The notes: a model not told the origin generated them from the sequence alone. Counted from the stretch's first letter, positions 48,228 to 58,900 are shown. The stretch: DNA of 64,000 bases from an uncultured Prevotellaceae bacterium (GCA_902780025.1 CACZDV010000001.1:1-64000), one strand, 5' to 3'. Numbers and translations are program-made.

Positions 48228-51083
48228 TCATTGGTAGATGATGAAGTCGCTAAGCGTAGCCCAAGAATAGTTCTCGGAATAGGTAGTCTGATAGACGCCT
48301 ACAGACAATGTCTTAGCTTTTACCTCAACAGGCGAGCCAGGCATATTATTCCATGTCACACCATCCTTACTGGTACGGGCGAAGAGCAGGTCGCCGCGAC
48401 GCTCAAACTGCATAATAGGGTCGAAGTCGTAACCCATGGAGTTGGGGAACTGCGGACGACCATGAGGACTCAGTACGGTGAGCATATTGCCGCAGTTATA
48501 AAGCGGGAAAGCCCCCAATTGGTAGTAAGTATTACCATGAGCTATGAGTAATCCCGCTTCATTGTAACCCTTAACGCTATGCTGACTCAATCCTTCCATA
48601 TCATTTACACGCGTCATCACGACAAAGTCACCCTCCAGCTCTTTGTAGACACTTCCACCATGACCGAGCGGAGCCTGATTGAAGTCGGCACTCTGACTAT
48701 TGAGTTTAAACGTCTCCTTTTTTTCAAAGACAGGCTTCATCAACGGTGAGAGTGTGAACTTGCTGTCAGGGTCGGATTCATCAAAGTTGTCATCTCCAAG
48801 CGAAGGATATGTTTTTTTCATTCTAAGCTCATACAGGTTCTGTACGTATTCGTCAGAGATGAATCGGAAGTTATTGTCAAACAGGAAGATGCCGGAAAAG
48901 ACATTGAGAACGGAAATATAGCCTACAAAATGATTCGTGCCTTGACCGTCGGCCCCAATCATGATGTTACCTTCTGGGCGAATCATCAAGAAGTTGTTCT
49001 GCTCTTTCAACAGTTTGCCGTTCAGATAGACCTTTTCCATCCATCCGTCGTATGCAATGAACCAGTGTTGCCACTTTCCTTCGTTCTCAAGTATCTCCTT
49101 GGGGGCGCCACTGCTTTCGAACGAACCGTTATGATTAATCAGTCCTGTCGCCGGGTCACTGCCTAATCGGAATTGCGTAGTGGCTAAATCGGCACGTGAA
49201 CTGGAAAGAGATACTACGGTAGAAACAGGTCCTGTCTTCGTAGGAAGTACTAATGCCTCGATAAAGTAGGGAGCGTTGTAACGCATATGACTAGGTAGCT
49301 CGAATGGCACCGTCAGATGCTGGCTACCGTTGAAGAAGAATGCCCAGTGGCCGTCTTTCACGCGAAGTCGCAGTGGCTTGTTGGCTGTCATGGAAATACC
49401 TTTCCCCAGATGGTTATACGTATTATAGCCAGAACAATTGCGTATTTCCGTATAATCGGTCGCCGTTTTTATACTGTCCTCTTCGGCAATCTGCCTTGCA
49501 TCAAGATTGAGGAATACAGGAGGGGGAGCCATATGCCCGCTACGCTGATGATTATAACGGTCGGCTACGTCTTTTTTGTGCATACCAGGATAGCCGTCAT
49601 AACTCTCAACCTGCATATCAGGCAAGACTGGGGCTTTCTGCCAAATCTTCACATTCCAGATGGCAGGCATGTGGCCGTTTTTCTGCGTATCAGTAATCAT
49701 AATACGTACATAGCGTGCCTTCACAGCCTTTTTGTCTATCATTGGCGAGCCTTGCATGGTATTGGCTGAGCGGTCTGCGTAAAATTCCCACGCCTTGCCA
49801 TCAAGCGAGGTGAGGATGATGTATTGATAGAAGAATGTGGCGTATTCAAATTGCGTCCATATCTCATTGAACTTCATTGGTTTGCCGAGGTCTATCTGTA
49901 GCCACTCTCCAAAATCTTCAGGATGTTGCAAAAGCATATTTTTCATGCCTTCATTGAGTGGGTCTGTTCCAATTACCCGGCGAGCCTTCCACAGCGTGGC
50001 GTTATTGTCATCTACTGCATATTCGGGTTTGAACCACTCGTCGTAGTAGGAAGAGGCTGTGACTTTTGCTCCGAAGGCGAGATTTCTGTACTTAGACGCT
50101 CCTTTGAAAAGGTCAACATTCTGAGCATTGTGCGTAGGCACCACGGGCAGGATGTTACCTTCGTTATCGAACCTCATCTCGTCAATACATATCTGTCGAT
50201 TAAAGCCATGAACGCTACGAGGCAGGTTATGGCGATGATAGACGATATAGTATTTCCCGTCTTTTTTCAGAATGCTGTGGTGTCCAGGGCCGTGTATGGT
50301 TTGGTCGCTATTGGTTTTCAGGATACAACCCTTATATTCGTAAGGTCCCATTGGGCCTACGGTAGACGTGGCATACTGCACGCGGTAAGTATCATCATGA
50401 CAAGAGCCGCTGCTGTAGGTGAAATAGTAGATACCGTCTTTCTTAAAGACATAAGGTGCCTCGAAGAAATCGGTGATTTCCGTATTAGGAATCAACTTCT
50501 TTTCAACGAAGGTCTTGAGATCACTGTTCAGGCGGGCCACACCACAGCCAAACCCCTTGTAGATACCCCAAGTACCAAAATAAAGATACGTGGAGCCATC
50601 ATCATCCACAAAGGTCTGACCATCCAGGGTGATGGCATTATGGACGAAGCGGTCGGGCACGAGGACGGCATCAGTCTTTCCCAACACGTTTTTCCATGGG
50701 CCTATGGGCGAATCGCTGACACCCTCGTGAAGCACACAAGGTTCACAGTAGAAATAGCGGAAGGTGCCGTCGGGGGCCTGCATCACATCTGGAGCCCAGA
50801 CCACTTCGGTGGTGGGCCAGTTCATGATGATGTTCTTCCAATTCACGAAATCCTTACTCACCCATACCTGCGCCGGTCCGTAGCCATTGCCAGTGCCGTC
50901 GGTGGTGGCATAAAGGTAGTAGGTATCGCCAAACTGACGGATGGTGGGGTCGGCGAAATAGCCGGGAATAAACGGATTGCCCGCACCTGGCGTGTTCCAG
51001 TGCGGGCTTTCTATTTGTTGGGCCTGGAGAGGCTGCGACAGCGTCGCAGCATACAGGGAAAGGGAGATGAGTCTTTTCAGCAT
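48228..51083 (-). CDS. GH43 family glycosidase with discoidin, LamG-like and C-terminal modules
   Basis: The 951-residue secreted protein has a five-blade GH43 propeller (about 30-335) with catalytic Asp45 (GYFADPTIRQ), a modulating Asp near 160 (FVDDDGS) and acid Glu208 (DFFEAPYVF). Next come an F5/8C-like module (about 340-480, KVTASSYYDEWFKPEYAVDD), a LamG/concanavalin-like domain (about 560-750) and a C-terminal sandwich resembling DUF1349 (about 790-950). GH43 enzymes are mostly alpha-L-arabinofuranosidases, beta-xylosidases or galactan-active exo-enzymes. It is last of three genes in a minus-strand operon. Confidence 0.9.
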   Translation of the reverse strand: MLKRLISLSLYAATLSQPLQAQQIESPHWNTPGAGNPFIPGYFADPTIRQFGDTYYLYATTDGTGNGYGPAQVWVSKDFVNWKNIIMNWPTTEVVWAPDVMQAPDGTFRYFYCEPCVLHEGVSDSPIGPWKNVLGKTDAVLVPDRFVHNAITLDGQTFVDDDGSTYLYFGTWGIYKGFGCGVARLNSDLKTFVEKKLIPNTEITDFFEAPYVFKKDGIYYFTYSSGSCHDDTYRVQYATSTVGPMGPYEYKGCILKTNSDQTIHGPGHHSILKKDGKYYIVYHRHNLPRSVHGFNRQICIDEMRFDNEGNILPVVPTHNAQNVDLFKGASKYRNLAFGAKVTASSYYDEWFKPEYAVDDNNATLWKARRVIGTDPLNEGMKNMLLQHPEDFGEWLQIDLGKPMKFNEIWTQFEYATFFYQYIILTSLDGKAWEFYADRSANTMQGSPMIDKKAVKARYVRIMITDTQKNGHMPAIWNVKIWQKAPVLPDMQVESYDGYPGMHKKDVADRYNHQRSGHMAPPPVFLNLDARQIAEEDSIKTATDYTEIRNCSGYNTYNHLGKGISMTANKPLRLRVKDGHWAFFFNGSQHLTVPFELPSHMRYNAPYFIEALVLPTKTGPVSTVVSLSSSRADLATTQFRLGSDPATGLINHNGSFESSGAPKEILENEGKWQHWFIAYDGWMEKVYLNGKLLKEQNNFLMIRPEGNIMIGADGQGTNHFVGYISVLNVFSGIFLFDNNFRFISDEYVQNLYELRMKKTYPSLGDDNFDESDPDSKFTLSPLMKPVFEKKETFKLNSQSADFNQAPLGHGGSVYKELEGDFVVMTRVNDMEGLSQHSVKGYNEAGLLIAHGNTYYQLGAFPLYNCGNMLTVLSPHGRPQFPNSMGYDFDPIMQFERRGDLLFARTSKDGVTWNNMPGSPVEVKAKTLSVGVYQTTYSENYSWATLSDFIIYQ

Positions 51084-51086
51084 TTA

Positions 51087-53258
51087 CTATTTGATTGAAA
51101 CTTTCTGTCCATTGATGATGTTCAGGCCCTTCTGCGGCTTAGAGAGGCGACGACCTTGGAGGTCGTAGATTGCGGGTGAAGGGTGAAGGGTGAAGGGTGA
51201 CGGGTGGATGCCCACCGTGCTCGGGTCGGTATAGTCGATGCTGGCCAGTTGGGCGCCGTAGTCACCGTTTGTCACATGGACGCGGAAGATGAAGCGGGCA
51301 GTGGCCTCGGTATCGGCCGATTGGCGATAGCGGAGGGCCTGACAGATGGTATAGTCGTTACCAACGGTCAGACGGTTAGGGTACTGCCCCACATTGAACG
51401 AGAGACCAGTGGGCGAGAATTCGCAATAGAGATAAGCATCACCATTATCGTATTTAGTTACATTACCCCCGGCATTGAACCAGTGGCCATAGCCATTGGC
51501 GGTGCTGCCACGGTTGACGCGTGCCAGCGTTTTGGGATTCAGAGGATAGAACATCACTCGTCCTTCTGACGGACCTGCTGAGGTCCATGCCTGCATCCTG
51601 TCAGCGATATCGGTAGGAGTCATCTGGAAAGCGGTGCCTAACATGGCCTGTGCCTGACCTGAGACATTGACAGTGACGTAGTCGTAGGAGTTGAGACGGG
51701 GCAGGCGGACATCGTAGGTAAAGGTGATGTCGGCGACGTCGCGGCCGTCAATCTCCGGTGCCACATAGACCTGTGCCTTGGCCCCGAGATTGGTGCCTTC
51801 GAGGCGGAAGCGGTAAGGCCACATGTCATCATTACCAGCATTCTCGTCCCAACGATGTTGTACGTATGTCGTAGGAGCCGGTACGACGATGAGCCACATC
51901 TGTTGCGTATTCTCAGGAACGACCATGCTCACCTCACAAGTCTTCAGCGTATTGCCCTCGCAATAGAGGGAGTCGGCATTGAAATACTGGCGTGTGCCAT
52001 CCTTCAAGAGGGCCACATAACCCAGTCGGAAAGCACGACGTGAGAAGTTGGTGGGCTTGACGTAGTTAGTACGGGTGGTCTTTCCCCATGCAGTCTCGCC
52101 CGTCATCATCTCTGCGGGATCGCCTGGAGCGAGTTTCGACATGGCCGGCAGGGCGGTGAAATGCGTGGTGACGGTGGTACCGGCAGCTGGCACGTCGAGC
52201 GGAATGACATTGAACCCTGAGGCCTGAGGCACGGAGGCCAATGCCACTTGATAAGCCGTGTCGCCCAGGAGGACACAACGGTAGTCGAAATCGCCGATAT
52301 AAGGTTTGCCATAGGAGCGACAGGCATCGATGTCCCATGTGGCGCATCGGGCGGCATAGTCGTAATAGAGACGGAACAGCCCTACGGCATCCAGTCCCTT
52401 GAGCGCCATGAGCGCCTGATTGAAGTCTGTGCCGTTGCCCCGGCTCTGCCCCGTCATAGGCTGGTTCCACACCTGAGCCACGGTGGTAATGTCGTTGTAG
52501 TACTGGTTAATGAAATAGTGGAACCAGTAAGACTGATAGCGGTGCCACTCGTGGGAGAAGGCGTAGTTATGAGAGCGGCGGAAGACGCTGATACTCTGGT
52601 CGAACATCAGTTCCGGGTAGGACTGTGCCGCCTGCCATTGTGCTGTCTGTTCCCAGATAGCCTGTCCGTTGCCACAAGCCAGATGGAACCCCGTGTTATC
52701 GGTATCGGAATCCCGATGGCCGCTATGCTCGGCGTAGCACATATAGTGGAAAGAGTGGCCTACCTCGTGAGCCACGGAATGGCCCACGGGCTTGCAGGTG
52801 GCTGAGTTTAACCATAAGGCTGAAATCACAAAGTCGTAGCCACCGCCGTAGCATGCCCAGTCGCCAGGCTTCGAATAGTTCATGAGCACCATCATCTTAT
52901 ACTTGCTGTGGTTGCTCTTGACGGGATCTACGAAGCCCAGTCGATTGATTTCCAAGTCGTAGAAGGCCTCGCACTTTTTCAGTAGGTCGGGTATGTCTAC
53001 GTAGTTCCAATCACTGGTGGGCAGTTCATGGGGTTTCTTGTTGCCATAGTACTTATCCCAGAAGATGATGACGTTGTCGCTCTCGACAGAACGACTTTTC
53101 GACCACGTATATTGATTATCCGGGTCGCTCTCTTTGTAGAGCAGCGAGTCAGCCGGCCACGGGTTTCGCCATTCGTTAGGGATATAAACTGTCTTCTGTG
53201 CCAATGACACAGAAGACAGTATAGAGAGTGTGAACAGTAATACAGAAAGCCGCTTCAT
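51087..53258 (-). CDS. Secreted DUF6055 + DUF4859 protein with sorting-type tail
   Basis: The 723-residue product has a signal peptide (MKRLSVLLFTLSILSSVSLA), a DUF6055-like domain (about 25-410) with the zinc-type motif VAHEVGHSF (His164-Glu165-x-x-His168), and a DUF4859-like domain (about 520-665, GHWFNAGGNVTKYDNGDAYLYCEF, FNVGQYPNRLTVGN). The tail reads IYDLQGRRLSKPQKGLNIINGQKVSIK-like (last ~25 residues) and is preceded by HPSPFTLHPSP, coded by tandem GGGTGAA words at about 51174-51205. It lies 3 bp after the gene at 53261 and 3 bp before the GH43 gene, so forms one operon with them. Confidence 0.8.
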   Translation of the reverse strand: MKRLSVLLFTLSILSSVSLAQKTVYIPNEWRNPWPADSLLYKESDPDNQYTWSKSRSVESDNVIIFWDKYYGNKKPHELPTSDWNYVDIPDLLKKCEAFYDLEINRLGFVDPVKSNHSKYKMMVLMNYSKPGDWACYGGGYDFVISALWLNSATCKPVGHSVAHEVGHSFHYMCYAEHSGHRDSDTDNTGFHLACGNGQAIWEQTAQWQAAQSYPELMFDQSISVFRRSHNYAFSHEWHRYQSYWFHYFINQYYNDITTVAQVWNQPMTGQSRGNGTDFNQALMALKGLDAVGLFRLYYDYAARCATWDIDACRSYGKPYIGDFDYRCVLLGDTAYQVALASVPQASGFNVIPLDVPAAGTTVTTHFTALPAMSKLAPGDPAEMMTGETAWGKTTRTNYVKPTNFSRRAFRLGYVALLKDGTRQYFNADSLYCEGNTLKTCEVSMVVPENTQQMWLIVVPAPTTYVQHRWDENAGNDDMWPYRFRLEGTNLGAKAQVYVAPEIDGRDVADITFTYDVRLPRLNSYDYVTVNVSGQAQAMLGTAFQMTPTDIADRMQAWTSAGPSEGRVMFYPLNPKTLARVNRGSTANGYGHWFNAGGNVTKYDNGDAYLYCEFSPTGLSFNVGQYPNRLTVGNDYTICQALRYRQSADTEATARFIFRVHVTNGDYGAQLASIDYTDPSTVGIHPSPFTLHPSPAIYDLQGRRLSKPQKGLNIINGQKVSIK

Positions 53259-53260
53259 GA

Positions 53261-55735
53261 CTACTTCACAATGTATTTGCGACCGTTCTGGATATAGAGG
53301 CCACGGCTGGCCTTCTGAATCTTGCGTCCCTGAAGGTCGTAGATGGTTGACGAGTTGACGAGTTGACGCGTTGACGCGTTGATACCATCTGTAATCGCCT
53401 TCTCTGACTGGAACTTGACGTTGTAGACATAGCGCTTATCGTTGACGAGGAAGCACATGAGGCCCATGGCGCTGAAGTCGTCGGGAACGGCGCTTACGGC
53501 GTAAGTTGTCAGTGTGCCCGTATTGCCGTCCTCATTCGCCTCGACACCGAAGTACATGAACACGTCAGCCTCGACCGAAGTGACAACACCCTTGTCGGTG
53601 AATGACAAGCCATCGTAGGCACTAACACCTGCGCTATACGTACCATCGGCTGTCACGCCGTGCAGGAATTTTCCTTCCATCAATGCATCGACAGTGGTAC
53701 CCAGAGCCTCAGCAGCCTTTGCCAGGTCGATTGTCATGACAGCACCCTCCTCAGATACGGGCAGGACGATATCCTCGGTACCTACCTCCTCGACCTCGGC
53801 CACCGACTCGACAACGCTGTAGGTGAAATTGAAGGTCACCATCTTACCATTCTCCTCGTTGACCAAGAAGATGGGGAAGTGGAACACATCGCCCAGAGCC
53901 ACGCCAGGATGCTGCATCAGCGAGAACTTGCCCTCAGGACTTGCCACCGTGATACCTACACGGGTAGGTGTCTGGTTCCATCCCACGTTGCGGCCCTCGG
54001 CATCCATCCAGAAGCCTGGGTAAGGCGTGCAGGTATAAGACTTGGTGTAGCGGGCGTTGCCCTCCTTCTCAGAGCCATCCTCATTGAGCACATCGAGTGC
54101 ATAGAGCGTCCAGTCGGAAGTGCCAATCTGCTCTTCCACCCATGCCTGAGGAATCTCGACGCCCTCAGTCCAGATATACTCGACGGGCACCTGCTGCACC
54201 TCGACGGAACGCTGTGCGACGCTCTGGAAGACGACGTCCACGCTCTTAGGCTCCACAATCACCAAGTCGATACCCAGCTGGTAGTACTTGCCATTGGCCA
54301 GGAAATAGAGATTAGCACGAGCTGAGTCGCCCACGCTCATGTGGTCAGGATACTGTCCGATACCGAACCGCGAGAGGTCGTCGGCCTTCGGCGTGACATA
54401 GAACATGGCATTATCGCCCCAGCCGATGACAGAACCATCGATGGCGACCCAGTAGCCGACACCCTCCTGGTTCTTACCAGCGAAGTCAACATCACTATCC
54501 AGCATATAGAAATCATCGATTTCGCCAACGGCACATCCCAAAGCGGTGGTAATGGTTTCGATGTCAATGGAGAAGTCTTTCGTAGAATAGTCGCCCGTGG
54601 TCTTGGGTTCCATCTCCACCTTCATCGTGCTTTCACCAGCTTTCTCATAGTCCTCGAGTGTGCCCAACTTCACCTCTTCCAGAACAAGGTTATAGCGAAT
54701 CTTGACAGCCTTGTCACCATATACTATATAGAGGTCTGCGAAATAGGTGTTGCCCCCCTTCAACTTGTTAGGCATCTGTCCCAGATTGCAGGAAAGGATA
54801 CCCGTCTCAGCATTATATTCAAAAGCCTCAGCAAAGAAACTATCATCGCCGTCATAGGAGAAGCGTCCGCATTCAAACAAAGGATTCCCCTCAGCGTCGC
54901 TGACATTACGGAGCCAGAAGCCGATGCCGCCTGCCGATGACTCATTCGTGAGCGAATCACTCATCTGAGCACCTATTGCAGCATCCTCCGTGACATAAGC
55001 CTTCTTGGCAAAGAGCAACTTACGCAGTTCGTCCTGAACAAGTTCTGGAGCGACACCCAGTTTAGCGATGGCAGCTGTCAGATCCACCTCAACCTTATCA
55101 GCATCATAACCAGAGCGTGGTTTCTGCTCCACATCCTTTACGATCTCATCGACGAGGGTGAGCTTGCCCCATGCCAGTTCAGGTTCAGGGATATCGACAG
55201 CAGGCTTTGCGAGAATGTTGATAGTAATCTCGATGGTAGCCTCCTTCTCGCCCAGTTTCAACACGAACTTAGGCTTGAAAGAATCACCTGCGGCACACTG
55301 GCCCGGGAACTGTCCGATAATGAACGAGAACGTTCCGTCCTGATCAGCAGCAGCCTCCCAGCCAATCATGTTGAACCAACGCAGGGCGCTGTTGTCGCCG
55401 CTCCAAGCCTGAGGTATGCCGTCGACATTTACCCAGAAGCCGCCCTTGCCGCCCTGCGTATAGTTGTCGCTCAGTCCCTCTGAGGTTGTCAGGAATACCA
55501 TGTTGGCATCGGTACCGCCCTCCGCTGTCCACGAATTCAGAGCTGCGACAAGGGTGGCGGTATCAGTCTGTAAAGCCTGAGCCACCTCCGTCAGTTTGAA
55601 CTCAACCGGTTTCTCGTTGCCCCAATCAGTAGCAGCATACGGTTCATAGGTAGCCGTCAACTGTGCCTGTGTCGTCAGTCCTGCGAAAAGGCATACGACG
55701 AGGGCCATGATTTTTTTGAAATAAGTAGTCATCAT
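53261..55735 (-). CDS. Five-repeat DUF4859 surface protein with sorting-type tail
   Basis: The 824-residue secreted product is built of about five DUF4859-like repeats (roughly 35-175, 200-355, 375-495, 505-645, 655-780). Each combines a 'GFW/YWV..DG...GW' element (KGGFWVNVDGIPQAW, VGYWVAIDGSVIGWGDN) with a later 'F.IGQ.P......GD' element (FIIGQFPGQCAAGDSF, FGIGQYPDHMSVGDSA); the fifth is least alike. The tail is IYDLQGRKIQKASRGLYIQNG. A word repeat (TTGACGAG/TTGACGCG, 53348-53380) codes the residues just before it. DUF4859 has no known function; a binding or adhesion role on the glycan target is a guess. First gene of the operon with GH43. Confidence 0.8.
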   Translation of the reverse strand: MMTTYFKKIMALVVCLFAGLTTQAQLTATYEPYAATDWGNEKPVEFKLTEVAQALQTDTATLVAALNSWTAEGGTDANMVFLTTSEGLSDNYTQGGKGGFWVNVDGIPQAWSGDNSALRWFNMIGWEAAADQDGTFSFIIGQFPGQCAAGDSFKPKFVLKLGEKEATIEITINILAKPAVDIPEPELAWGKLTLVDEIVKDVEQKPRSGYDADKVEVDLTAAIAKLGVAPELVQDELRKLLFAKKAYVTEDAAIGAQMSDSLTNESSAGGIGFWLRNVSDAEGNPLFECGRFSYDGDDSFFAEAFEYNAETGILSCNLGQMPNKLKGGNTYFADLYIVYGDKAVKIRYNLVLEEVKLGTLEDYEKAGESTMKVEMEPKTTGDYSTKDFSIDIETITTALGCAVGEIDDFYMLDSDVDFAGKNQEGVGYWVAIDGSVIGWGDNAMFYVTPKADDLSRFGIGQYPDHMSVGDSARANLYFLANGKYYQLGIDLVIVEPKSVDVVFQSVAQRSVEVQQVPVEYIWTEGVEIPQAWVEEQIGTSDWTLYALDVLNEDGSEKEGNARYTKSYTCTPYPGFWMDAEGRNVGWNQTPTRVGITVASPEGKFSLMQHPGVALGDVFHFPIFLVNEENGKMVTFNFTYSVVESVAEVEEVGTEDIVLPVSEEGAVMTIDLAKAAEALGTTVDALMEGKFLHGVTADGTYSAGVSAYDGLSFTDKGVVTSVEADVFMYFGVEANEDGNTGTLTTYAVSAVPDDFSAMGLMCFLVNDKRYVYNVKFQSEKAITDGINASTRQLVNSSTIYDLQGRKIQKASRGLYIQNGRKYIVK

Positions 55736-55809
55736 ACCATTGTAAAATTTTTAGTTTTGTAATTATTGTTAATGTTTTAATCTCTGCTATATAGTAACGA
55801 AATCACTGG

Positions 55810-55817
55810 CAAAGATA
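55810..55817 (-). promoter_or_regulatory. -7 element (TATCTTTG) for the DUF4859-DUF6055-GH43 operon
   Basis: Minus strand TATCTTTG at 55817-55810, leader of about 70 nt; the -33 match (TTTG at 55844-55841) is 23 bp away, so probably weak without an activator. Confidence 0.55.
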
Positions 55818-55863
55818 CGATTTTTTTCCATTCGACGATGCAAAAAACGTATTAAATAAAGGT

Positions 55864-55894
55864 ATTTGGACGATAGTTATATCATTTGGATGAT
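55864..55894 (+). promoter_or_regulatory. Candidate regulator site: ATTTGGAYGAT direct repeat, 20 bp apart
   Basis: ATTTGGACGAT (55864-55874) and ATTTGGATGAT (55884-55894) are 10 of 11 identical and exactly 20 bp apart. A third related word, TTCGACGAT, lies at 55831-55839. The site lies between the divergent promoters of the GH43 operon and the hybrid regulator gene, and a similar pair stands at 45395-45425. Confidence 0.5.
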
Positions 55895-55910
55895 TTTATG
55901 CTGTTTTTTG

Positions 55911-55942
55911 TTTGCACAGAAGAGGGAAAAGTCGTAACTTTG
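55911..55942 (+). promoter_or_regulatory. Promoter for the hybrid two-component regulator
   Basis: TTTG (55911-55914), 20 bp, TAACTTTG (55935-55942), with the ATG at 55959. Confidence 0.75.
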
Positions 55943-55958
55943 TGCGCAAAGAGAAAAG

Positions 55959-58900
55959 ATGAAACGAATCCTGCTTGCACTGGTACTTACACTTTGCATC
56001 CTCATCGATGGACGGGGAGCCAATGATTTCCCATACCGACATATCGGCATGGAAGACGGACTGCCGTCGAATGCCGTACGTAATATCGTGCAGGACAAAT
56101 ATGGCTACCTGTGGTTTGGCACCGACAATGGTCTCTGCCGCTACGACGGTATCAAAGTACACACCTATCGCATTGCCGAGAATAACAGCAACCAATATAT
56201 TTCCGCATTGCTGGCCGCTGAAGACGGCATCTATGCCGGAACGGACAAAGGAGCCTTCCTGTTGAAGTACGACACCGAGCGCTTTGAACGCCTGCCCATG
56301 GACATCCACTCCACAGTGACCTACCTGTCGTTAGACAAAGACAGCAACCTGTGGATATCAACTGCCGAACAGGGCATCTGGCATTACACCTTTAATAATA
56401 AGGAGACGCACCACTACGACTTCCCCCAGACCAAAGGCTTCGTATCGCAAGTCTATGTGGACAATGCCAATCAGATATGGGCTGTCAGCAACTGGGGCAC
56501 CCATCCCGTCAGCCGTCTGAACCGTTTGCACGACAAGTTCGAGCAGACGGCTTTCAGTTCCCCCGTCGCCTACAATTCCCTGCGCATGCTGCAGACCCGT
56601 GACGGACGGTTGTGGCTGGGCTCTTGGGAACAAGGACTGATACTCATACAGAGTAACGGACAGTTGCAGCAGGTGCTCCCCAATGGTGTGGCCACCCATA
56701 TCCACACGCTGTTTGAACGATCGGACAACACCATTTGCATAGGCTGCGATGACGGACTGATCTGCTTCGATCCTAACACGCGGCAATGGAGCCGACTGTG
56801 GCAACAGCAGTCGCAGAGCGACCGTTTCGTCTATGCCGTCACCAGCGACCATGAAGGAGGGCTCTGGATAGGCACCTTCTACGGGGGTGTCTATTACGTG
56901 TCACCCATAGGGAAACGGTTTGACGAATTCACGACTGCCAACGGACTAAGAGGCAACGTCATCTCGCGTTTCTGTGAAGACTTGCAGGGTAACATCTGGA
57001 TAGCCAGCGACGACGGTGGCATCATGTGCTATTCACCAGAACGGCAACGATTCATTGATTATGCCCACCAAGACGAGTTAAGTACCGTCAATGCCCATGC
57101 GCTGGCTCTGAAAGGGGCAGACCTATGGATTGGCACCTACACACGAGGTGTCTATGTGCTGAACACCACGAACGGACAATGGCGCCACTACGGACAGGAC
57201 AAACTGGCAGACCCCAGCTCGTACGCTATCTGTCACGACAGCCAAGGACGCACATGGGTGGCAACCATGGAAGGTTTTAACCTTTACGACCCATCGACAG
57301 ACAGTTTCCAGCATATTGCCACCACCAATGCCCTTGCCATTGACATCGACGAGGATGGCAAACACCGTCTGTGGCTATCCACACAGGGAGCAGGACTGTG
57401 GCGCTATTCGCCAGACAGCAAGCAGCTCAAGCAATATATACATCATGACGACGACAAGCATTCGCTACCCAGCGATCAGGTGAACTGCGCTATGGTAGAT
57501 GCTGGCGGACGCCTATGGATAGCCACCCTCAATGGCCTATGCTACTACGATGCAGCGAAGGACAGGTTCAACCAGGTGGACCTTTCCGTAGAAACAGGCA
57601 ATGTGATGAGCATCATTGAGGAGCAAGGCGTGCTCTGGATCTCTACCGAACGAGGCATCGTGAAATACGAGCCCGTCGCCCAACACTCTCCTCGTTCCTC
57701 CCTCCTCGTTCCTCCCTCCTCCCAGCGCTTCACCCGCCACGACGGACTGGTGAGCGAACAGTTCCAGCCCAATTCAGGCATCAAGGCCAGCGACGGGCGC
57801 ATCTATTTTGGTGGGGTCAACGGCTTCAATGCCTTCTACCCATATCAGATTAAGGCCAACCGCATCATGCCGCCAGTCTATATTGAGGCTCAGGAGATTC
57901 ATAACCAAATGGTCTTCTCGTTCGTAGCCCTCAGCTACTGCTCGCCCGAGAAGAACCAATACGCCTATATGCTCGAAGGGTTCGACAAGGAATGGAACTA
58001 TGTGGGCAATCAGACCCGCGCCACTTACACCAACCTGCCAGCAGGCACCTATACCTTCCGTGTGAAAGCTACCAACAACGATGGTATTTGGAGCGACAAG
58101 GAGGCCACAATCACAATTGTCGTGCCGCCTCCCTTCTGGTGGACCTGGTATGCCAAGCTCTTTTATGTGCTGCTGATTGCATTCCTCATCTGGTATTATG
58201 TACACATCCGACTGAAGAAAGCCGAGAACCGGCATCAGCAAGAACTGCAACGTCTGCAAGAAGAAAAAGAAAATGAAGCCCGCGAGGCTCGCCTGAACTT
58301 CTTCACGATGGTGGCTCACGAGATACGAACGCCCGTATCGCTCATCATCGGACCGTTGGAGAAGATTAAGGACAAAAGTGAGGAATTGCGCATCGTCGAC
58401 CGCAATGCCCACCGCCTGTTGGAGCTCGTCAATCAGTTGCTCGACTTCCGGAAAGCCGAGCAGTACATGCTGGTAAGCAACTTCAAGCCGCAGAATATCA
58501 ACGAGTTGCTCCATGCCGTGTGCGAACGGTTCGAACCCACCTTCCAGCAAAACGGCAGGCAGTTCGCGGTAGATTATCCTGATGAACATTTCACGGCCAT
58601 CGTCGATGGCGAGGCCATTACCAAGGTGGTCAGCAACCTGCTCACCAATGCCAACAAGTTTGCAAAGAGCCACGTCAGCCTGCGCTGCACGGCCAACACC
58701 GACGACGACCAGTTCGTCATCGAGGTGGCCGACGACGGCATAGGCATACGGCAGGAAGACCTGACACGTATCTTCGAACCCTTCTTCCAGTCGCAGAACA
58801 AGACGGGCGTCAACGCCCACCACCAGCCTGGTACAGGCATCGGCCTGAGCATCGTCAAGCGTATCGTCGATATGCACCAGGGCACCATCAGCGTACAGTC

